Shown here: positions 15,173 to 18,750 of the stretch, one piece after another
How the letters are laid out: the number at the start of each line of letters is the position of its first letter
How positions within the stretch are numbered: position 1 is the stretch's first letter
DNA from: Sulfurovum sp.
Lineage (GTDB): Bacteria > Campylobacterota > Campylobacteria > Campylobacterales > Sulfurovaceae
DNA: 18,750 nucleotides
Direction: 5' to 3'
Assembly: GCA_020721385.1 (NCBI GenBank)
Contig: DYMW01000020.1
Location: forward strand, 1 to 18,750
Notes under the pieces: generated by a model
What the model was told of the DNA's origin: nothing
Seen by the model: the letters and a program-made list of their open reading frames with translations, nothing else
The model's database searches: none
Program-made: the position numbers and the translations under genes

Positions 15173-16540
15173 TTATAAATCATTGGTAGAAAAACTTAGA
15201 GGAATACTTTTAATAATTGTACCTAAGTCATTTAGTTCACTGTTTTGACTGATGAGTGGAAGTGCTTGAGCATTTAAAAAACTGGGGTCTCGTACAAAAA
15301 AACGTTCTATTTTCTCATCTTTAAGCCAAAGATACATCATCAGCTCTCCTGCTGAACTTTCAATATAACTGGTGTATTGTCCATCGTGTATTTTTCCTAA
15401 AAAAAAGGGAAACATTTTGGTTTCTAAAAGTAACTGCATTAAACGAAGACTGGTATGGATTTCAGTGATTCTAATCCGAAAACGGGCATTTACATCGCCA
15501 TACTCTTCTAGTGCAGGATGAAAATTATAGGCTTGGTAAAGAGGATTTTTTGTTCGTCTATCTAAAGGGTTATGCACACTTCGTGCCATAATTCCCACCA
15601 ATCCATAATCCCTACTTTGTGTTTTTGTTAAGGTACCTTGTCCAATGAGTGTGTACCAAAAAGAGGTGTTGTTTTTAATCCATGTTTCAAACCAAATCAT
15701 CTTTTTACTAAGTGCCATTAGAAATTCATAACTTTTTGGGGTATCAATAGGATGACGGTTTAGATTAACAGCTCCAAACCCAAAACGGTGTCCTGTTAGA
15801 TTTTTCATCTCGCTTCGTGAGGCTTCTACCCATTGCATTAGAAAAGTAAAACCAGCATTAAACTTTGCAAAACGACAGAGAATGGCTAAATCATGTAGGT
15901 GGTTAATGACCCTTTCAAATTCCAATAGAAAAGCATGTCGTTTTTTGATAATACTAGGAGCTTCTCTTCTTGAAGCTTGTATCCAAATATCCATATAGGC
16001 ACACTGATAAGCAATGCTCATTGATCCTGAAATACGTTCAATAATGGGTTTAGCCTCTTTTATACTTAAGCCTTCAACCATTTTTTCAATTCCTCTATGT
16101 TTGTAAAAAGGGATAACGTTAATGTGCGAGATTTCATTATTGGTAGCAAAAAGTTGAAATTGACTGGACTCTAAATGATAAGGATGAACAGGACCTAAAA
16201 CAACCGCTCGTTTATCTATTTTAACAATTTTACTTAAAGGACGATACGTTTCAAGAGAGCGTTTATGATAAGTTTTTCGCATTGGATAAACATCATCAGG
16301 GAAGTGTTGATGTTTGACCAATGGGCGATTGTCATTATTGTAGAGTATCTCAATGCCAAAGTCATCATGAATCTTCCGTTCAAACCATGAAGCGGTAGGA
16401 TATTCATTACTAATAGATACCAAAACAGGAGTTTTTTTATTGATACGTTCGGTAATCGTTCGTTGATCATAAACAGTGATAATTTCAAAACAGTTAAGCT
16501 GTTCTTGTGCAAATCGGGCTATTAATCTCATAATTAACAT
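15173..16540 (-). CDS. Hydrogenase-4/complex I-like large subunit lacking NiFe ligands (HyfG/HycE/NuoCD-like)
   Basis: Residues about 40-90 keep part of a NuoC-type domain (SWFERKIHDDFGIEI). Residues about 112-455 match the large subunit (GPVHPYHLE, YKHRGIEKMVEG, ...SSAGELMMYL). In NiFe hydrogenases the metal is held by RxCGxC and DPCxxC. Here the first site reads ERISGSMS (Ser171, Met174 replace Cys) and the second RDPSFLN (Ser420, Asn423), so none of the four cysteine ligands remains. Such cysteine-less relatives are known as energy-converting hydrogenase-related (Ehr) or complex I-like proteins. It cannot be a hydrogenase. Two in-frame starts exist, ATG 16538-16540 and ATG 16529-16531. The -10 box at 16539-16544 overlaps the first, so the second (452 aa) may be the true, leaderless start. 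About 75-90 residues precede the large-subunit core, shorter than in HycE. Confidence 0.85.
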   Translation of the reverse strand: MLIMRLIARFAQEQLNCFEIITVYDQRTITERINKKTPVLVSISNEYPTASWFERKIHDDFGIEILYNNDNRPLVKHQHFPDDVYPMRKTYHKRSLETYRPLSKIVKIDKRAVVLGPVHPYHLESSQFQLFATNNEISHINVIPFYKHRGIEKMVEGLSIKEAKPIIERISGSMSIAYQCAYMDIWIQASRREAPSIIKKRHAFLLEFERVINHLHDLAILCRFAKFNAGFTFLMQWVEASRSEMKNLTGHRFGFGAVNLNRHPIDTPKSYEFLMALSKKMIWFETWIKNNTSFWYTLIGQGTLTKTQSRDYGLVGIMARSVHNPLDRRTKNPLYQAYNFHPALEEYGDVNARFRIRITEIHTSLRLMQLLLETKMFPFFLGKIHDGQYTSYIESSAGELMMYLWLKDEKIERFFVRDPSFLNAQALPLISQNSELNDLGTIIKSIPLSFSTNDL

Positions 16541-16544
16541 TATA
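16539..16544 (-). promoter_or_regulatory. -10 box of the hydrogenase-like module
   Basis: A perfect TATAAT on the minus strand ends 7 nt before the ATG at 16529-16531, with no Shine-Dalgarno sequence between. Transcription would start at that ATG, so a leaderless mRNA is likely if this box is used. Confidence 0.45.
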
Positions 16545-16688
16545 CATTATTTTTTGTTAACTTAATATTAAAAATTATTATTTTATATTAATAAATATGC
16601 TATTTTTTTAAAACAATTTTTTTTGATAGAGCTGTCAAATAAAATAAATGGTAAACTTCCGATATTTTATACAAATAGGCAGGATTAT

Positions 16689-17267
16689 ATGGATAAAAAT
16701 CAAGAATTTGAAACAGCCATTACCAAAGTGTTAGAGCTTTTAGGTGAAGACCCAACCAGAGAAGGATTGCAAAAAACGCCCAGTCGTGTTGCCAAGGCAT
16801 TACAGTTTTTAACAGAAGGGTATCAACTAGACCCTGAAGCAATTTTAAATCAAGCACTTTTTACCTCAAGTAATGATGAGATGGTGGTAGTACGCGACAT
16901 TGAGTTTTATTCGATGTGTGAACATCACATATTACCAATTATTGGGCGAGCACATGTGGCATATATTCCTAATGGAAAAGTGGTAGGACTCTCTAAAATA
17001 CCACGTATTGTTAATGTATTTGCACGTCGTTTACAAATTCAAGAGCAGATGACAGAACAAATAGCTGATGCCATTGCCTCAACCATTAAACCCAAAGGGG
17101 TTGCTGTTGTACTTCATGCACGACACATGTGTATGGAGATGCGAGGAGTACAAAAAATTAATTCAACAACGGTAAGTTCAGCACTACGTGGATTGTTTAA
17201 AAGTGACCAACGAACACGTAATGAATTTTATAATATTATCAATACTCCAGCACCTTCTAATTTTTAG
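16689..17267 (+). CDS. folE: GTP cyclohydrolase I
   Basis: This enzyme converts GTP to 7,8-dihydroneopterin triphosphate, the first step of folate (and in some bacteria queuosine) synthesis. From ATG 16689 the product is 192 residues. The zinc ligands are Cys77 and His80 in SMCEHHILP and Cys148 in ARHMCMEMRGV, equal to Cys110, His113 and Cys181 of E. coli. Other family blocks are EDPTREGLQKTPSRV, GLSKIPRIVN and FARRLQIQE. An AGG lies 5 nt before the ATG. The frame is open to a TTG at 16623, but the additional 22 residues are unlike the family, so I reject that start. It is divergent from the hydrogenase-like module and ends in its own terminator. Confidence 0.96.
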   Translation: MDKNQEFETAITKVLELLGEDPTREGLQKTPSRVAKALQFLTEGYQLDPEAILNQALFTSSNDEMVVVRDIEFYSMCEHHILPIIGRAHVAYIPNGKVVGLSKIPRIVNVFARRLQIQEQMTEQIADAIASTIKPKGVAVVLHARHMCMEMRGVQKINSTTVSSALRGLFKSDQRTRNEFYNIINTPAPSNF

Positions 17268-17279
17268 AGGGAGCTTTTT
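17249..17279 (+). terminator. Rho-independent terminator overlapping the folE stop codon
   Basis: AGCACCTTCT (17249-17258) pairs with AGAGGGAGCT (17266-17275) with one A-A mismatch and one G-U pair around a 7-nt loop, followed by a T run to 17279 and further pyrimidines. The TAG stop codon of folE lies at the loop/stem boundary. Confidence 0.7.
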
Positions 17280-17541
17280 CTTCTTGATTTTATAATAATT
17301 TTTAACATATTTTATTTTTATGGTAGATTAATATATTTTATTTTATTTTAAATAACTATTTTTGCGTGAAATTGCTTATTTTTCGGGTGTTCAAGCAAAG
17401 TATTAAATTGTGGGGAATAAGAACACTTTCTATAAAACTTAATAAAAACTTTGTAAAATAAAATAGTTTTTAAGTTAAGATATTAACTATTTAATATAAA
17501 ATTGTAGTATAAAATTAAGAAATGAAAGGAGTTTTTATCCA
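17280..17541. other. AT-rich intergenic region between folE and the UGDH-like gene
   Basis: This stretch of about 260 nt is nearly all A/T apart from a short mixed patch at about 17363-17425. TATAAA at about 17511-17516 could be a -10 box for the next gene. I see no RNA gene, no coding frame and no strong repeat in it. Confidence 0.4.
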
Positions 17542-18003
17542 ATGAAAATTAGTATAATGGGAATAGATTATGATGAATTGCTTAGTGGTAAAGCTTTGGC
17601 AGAGATGGGTAATGAAGTAACGTATGTTTCTCATGACAATAAAAGAATAGCAAATATTAAGCGAGGTTATTATAATGTGGATGAGGCAATGATAATCAAA
17701 AGTCTTAATCCAGACTATAGCATCGATTTCACAGCCAATATAAAAGCAGCACTAAGTAACAGTAATATGTGTTTTATCTCTGAAGGTATAACAGGAGATA
17801 GTAGTGAAAAATTAGAAAATATTTTACAAGTAGCAAAAGATATTGGTGCCAATATGACCAGTCATATGTTTATTGTTGATCGCTCATCATTAGAGGTAAG
17901 TGTCAGAGACAAAATTAAAGAGACGATAGAAGAAGAACTTACCAAACGTAATGTAAAGTTAACATTTGAACTTATATCCAATCCAAATTTTTTAAAAGCT
18001 TAA
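17542..18003 (+). CDS. Truncated UDP-glucose/GDP-mannose dehydrogenase N-terminal-like protein, catalytically inactive
   Basis: The 153 residues align by eye with the N-terminal Rossmann domain of UDP-glucose 6-dehydrogenase: MKISIMGIDY at the start, LAEMGNEVTYVSHDNKRI, ALSNSNMCFISEGI, and the final SNPNFLK. Family enzymes continue for about 250-300 more residues, including the catalytic cysteine, which are absent. The NAD-binding GxGYVG loop reads GIDYDEL, the STVPxGT segment reads RSSLEVSV, and the catalytic Glu of SNPEFLK is Asn149. The product therefore cannot oxidise UDP-glucose. Yet the frame is clean and AAGGAG lies 10 nt before the ATG, so it looks like a maintained protein rather than a fresh fragment. 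It may be a binding or regulatory protein, or a decaying gene with a still-open frame. Confidence 0.75.
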   Translation: MKISIMGIDYDELLSGKALAEMGNEVTYVSHDNKRIANIKRGYYNVDEAMIIKSLNPDYSIDFTANIKAALSNSNMCFISEGITGDSSEKLENILQVAKDIGANMTSHMFIVDRSSLEVSVRDKIKETIEEELTKRNVKLTFELISNPNFLKA

Positions 18004-18019
18004 TTAAATACTACTACCA

Positions 18020-18057
18020 TAACCCTTTAAATTCTAGATTTTACATTTTCAGGGTTA
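18020..18057. repeat. Inverted repeat downstream of the UGDH-like gene
   Basis: TAACCCT (18020-18026) is complementary to AGGGTTA (18051-18057) across 24 nt. There is no T run after it, so it is a weak candidate for a terminator or for a control site of the following membrane-protein gene. Confidence 0.35.
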
Positions 18058-18108
18058 CTTAACCGTTTCTACAGCATAATGCGTGTAAAAATTTGTTAAA
18101 GAGTGTTC

Positions 18109-18642
18109 ATGAATTTTGAATCAGTAATAAAATATATATTCTCATTATTTTTAAGTATATTGTTTTTAGGACTGTTTTATTTTCAGTTTTTAACACTATA
18201 TTCTTTTATTATTGATTACTTTATTCATGATAAACTCTTTACTTTGTATGCCCATCTTTTTATTTATATTTTTTTAGTACATCTACTTTTTGTTTCGCTG
18301 GTCAATTTTGCAAACCACTATTTTATTCAATCAAAAGTTTTTATTCTTATAAATGTGGTTACGCTATTGATTTTTTATCTTTTTATTGGAAGTAAATTGG
18401 GATATATATTGAAGTATTTTCTCTATTATTTTACATCTCAAGAGACTATTTTGGGGATGATACTTTTTATGGTAACAATCATTGGATACAGTTTTTACAG
18501 CCTATTTGTGCTTCTCTTTGATAAAGGTATGCCTCTGTTACATATGCTCTTATTTTTATTGATTGGATTGTTCTATGGTATAAAGTTTATTGATAGTTAT
18601 TGTTACGATGTTTGGGAGCGTGTACATTTATTTTTAGGTTAA
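18109..18642 (+). CDS. Hypothetical integral membrane protein, about five helices
   Basis: I do not recognise the family. From ATG 18109 (AAAGAG ends 5 nt upstream) the product is 177 residues and is dominated by Phe, Leu, Ile and Tyr. Five hydrophobic segments can be traced at roughly residues 7-30, 38-62, 68-90, 107-133 and 136-156. A short polar tail follows (DSYCYDVWERVH). A GTG at 18103 would add two residues but overlaps the ribosome-binding site. No transporter, kinase or protease motif is evident. The TAA stop lies within the stem of the terminator that separates it from the convergent rhodanese-like gene. Confidence 0.75.
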   Translation: MNFESVIKYIFSLFLSILFLGLFYFQFLTLYSFIIDYFIHDKLFTLYAHLFIYIFLVHLLFVSLVNFANHYFIQSKVFILINVVTLLIFYLFIGSKLGYILKYFLYYFTSQETILGMILFMVTIIGYSFYSLFVLLFDKGMPLLHMLLFLLIGLFYGIKFIDSYCYDVWERVHLFLG

Positions 18643-18669
18643 GTAGGAGTCTTCCTACTTAACCTTTTT
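18636..18669 (+). terminator. Rho-independent terminator between convergent genes
   Basis: AGGTTAAGTAGGA (18636-18648) pairs perfectly with TCCTACTTAACCT (18653-18665) around a 4-nt loop, followed by TTTTT to 18669. Both flanking genes end inside the stem: TAA 18640-18642 on the plus strand and TAA 18659-18661 on the minus strand. The U-tract is present only in the plus direction. Confidence 0.88.
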
Positions 18670-18748
18670 GTGTTTCTCCATTGTAACTGACAATACCATA
18701 TTGAAGATTGCAGATATGTTCAAAACCCAGTGAACCCATAACGTGTTG
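18659..18748 (-). CDS. C-terminal end of a rhodanese-like protein (partial)
   Basis: The frame enters from the right edge and ends at TAA 18659-18661. The 29 visible residues, from QHVMGSLGFEHICNLQYGI onward, resemble the final helix and strand of rhodanese domains, where family members read roughly (A)xxLxxxGFxxVxNLxGGI. The active-site cysteine loop would lie upstream, outside the window, so activity cannot be judged. The stop codon is within the terminator stem shared with the convergent membrane-protein gene. The call rests on a short stretch and should be checked with the full gene. Confidence 0.6.
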   Translation of the reverse strand, partial: QHVMGSLGFEHICNLQYGIVSYNGETQKG

Positions 18749-18750
18749 AA

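Noticed and set aside
16623..16688. TTG-initiated N-terminal extension of folE
   Set aside because: The added residues do not resemble family N-termini, there is no ribosome-binding site at the TTG, and the ATG at 16689 gives a normal-length enzyme with AGG upstream.
17280..17541. Small RNA or tRNA in the gap after folE
   Set aside because: Nearly pure A/T with no cloverleaf, no stable hairpin and no terminator-like end.

Overview
The window is a low-GC chromosomal segment, most likely from a Campylobacterota (epsilonproteobacterial) species related to Arcobacter, Sulfurimonas or Sulfurospirillum. The basis is gene content and style: TamA/TamB, rpsT next to prfA, a hydrogenase-4-like module, short AT-rich spacers, -10 boxes without a clear -35, and secreted DUF5011-type proteins. 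The genus cannot be fixed by eye. I see no tRNA, rRNA, CRISPR array, insertion sequence or integrase.

Layout. 1-873: the tail of an upstream gene (probably the AmmeMemoRadiSam radical-SAM enzyme) overlaps the Memo-like AmrB gene. 969-5662: tamA and tamB overlap by 4 nt and encode an outer-membrane barrel and the inner-membrane-anchored bridge. 5669-7431 (minus): nrdB, the class I ribonucleotide reductase small subunit, then a nitrilase-family amidohydrolase. 7432-7863: a divergent intergenic region holding an nrdB promoter with an 18-bp palindrome, a 44-codon reading frame interrupted by an in-frame TGA, and repeats in front of the next gene. 7864-9093: two single-pass membrane proteins, the second with a periplasmic LysM domain. 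9138-10566 (minus): rpsT then prfA, ending at a strong terminator shared with the LysM gene. 10679-13996 (minus): a two-gene secreted module, a duplicated DNRLRE-domain plus beta-helix protein followed by a DUF5011/coiled-coil protein, separated by a 7-bp tandem repeat. 14164-14652: a thioredoxin-fold lipoprotein. 14654-16540 (minus): a two-gene module resembling the large and small subunits of hydrogenase-4/complex I. 16689-17267: folE. 17542-18003: a shortened, catalytically dead relative of UDP-glucose dehydrogenase. 18109-18642: an unknown multi-pass membrane protein that converges on a rhodanese-like gene leaving the window.

How the genes fit together. Much of the window is housekeeping: translation (rpsT, prfA), dNTP supply (nrdB), GTP-derived pterin synthesis (folE) and envelope biogenesis (tamAB, LysM). 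The unusual material is: (1) the hydrogenase-like large subunit at 15173-16540, which has lost all four cysteines that bind the NiFe centre while its partner keeps all four iron-sulfur cysteines, and which has no membrane subunits beside it; (2) the TGA-interrupted small gene at 7637-7771; (3) the truncated UDP-glucose dehydrogenase relative; (4) the cell-surface pair with a heptanucleotide repeat in its internal leader; and (5) two promoters (tamA and the large subunit) whose -10 box lies exactly 7 nt before an ATG, which suggests leaderless mRNAs. All functional statements rest on reading motifs by eye; no database search was possible.
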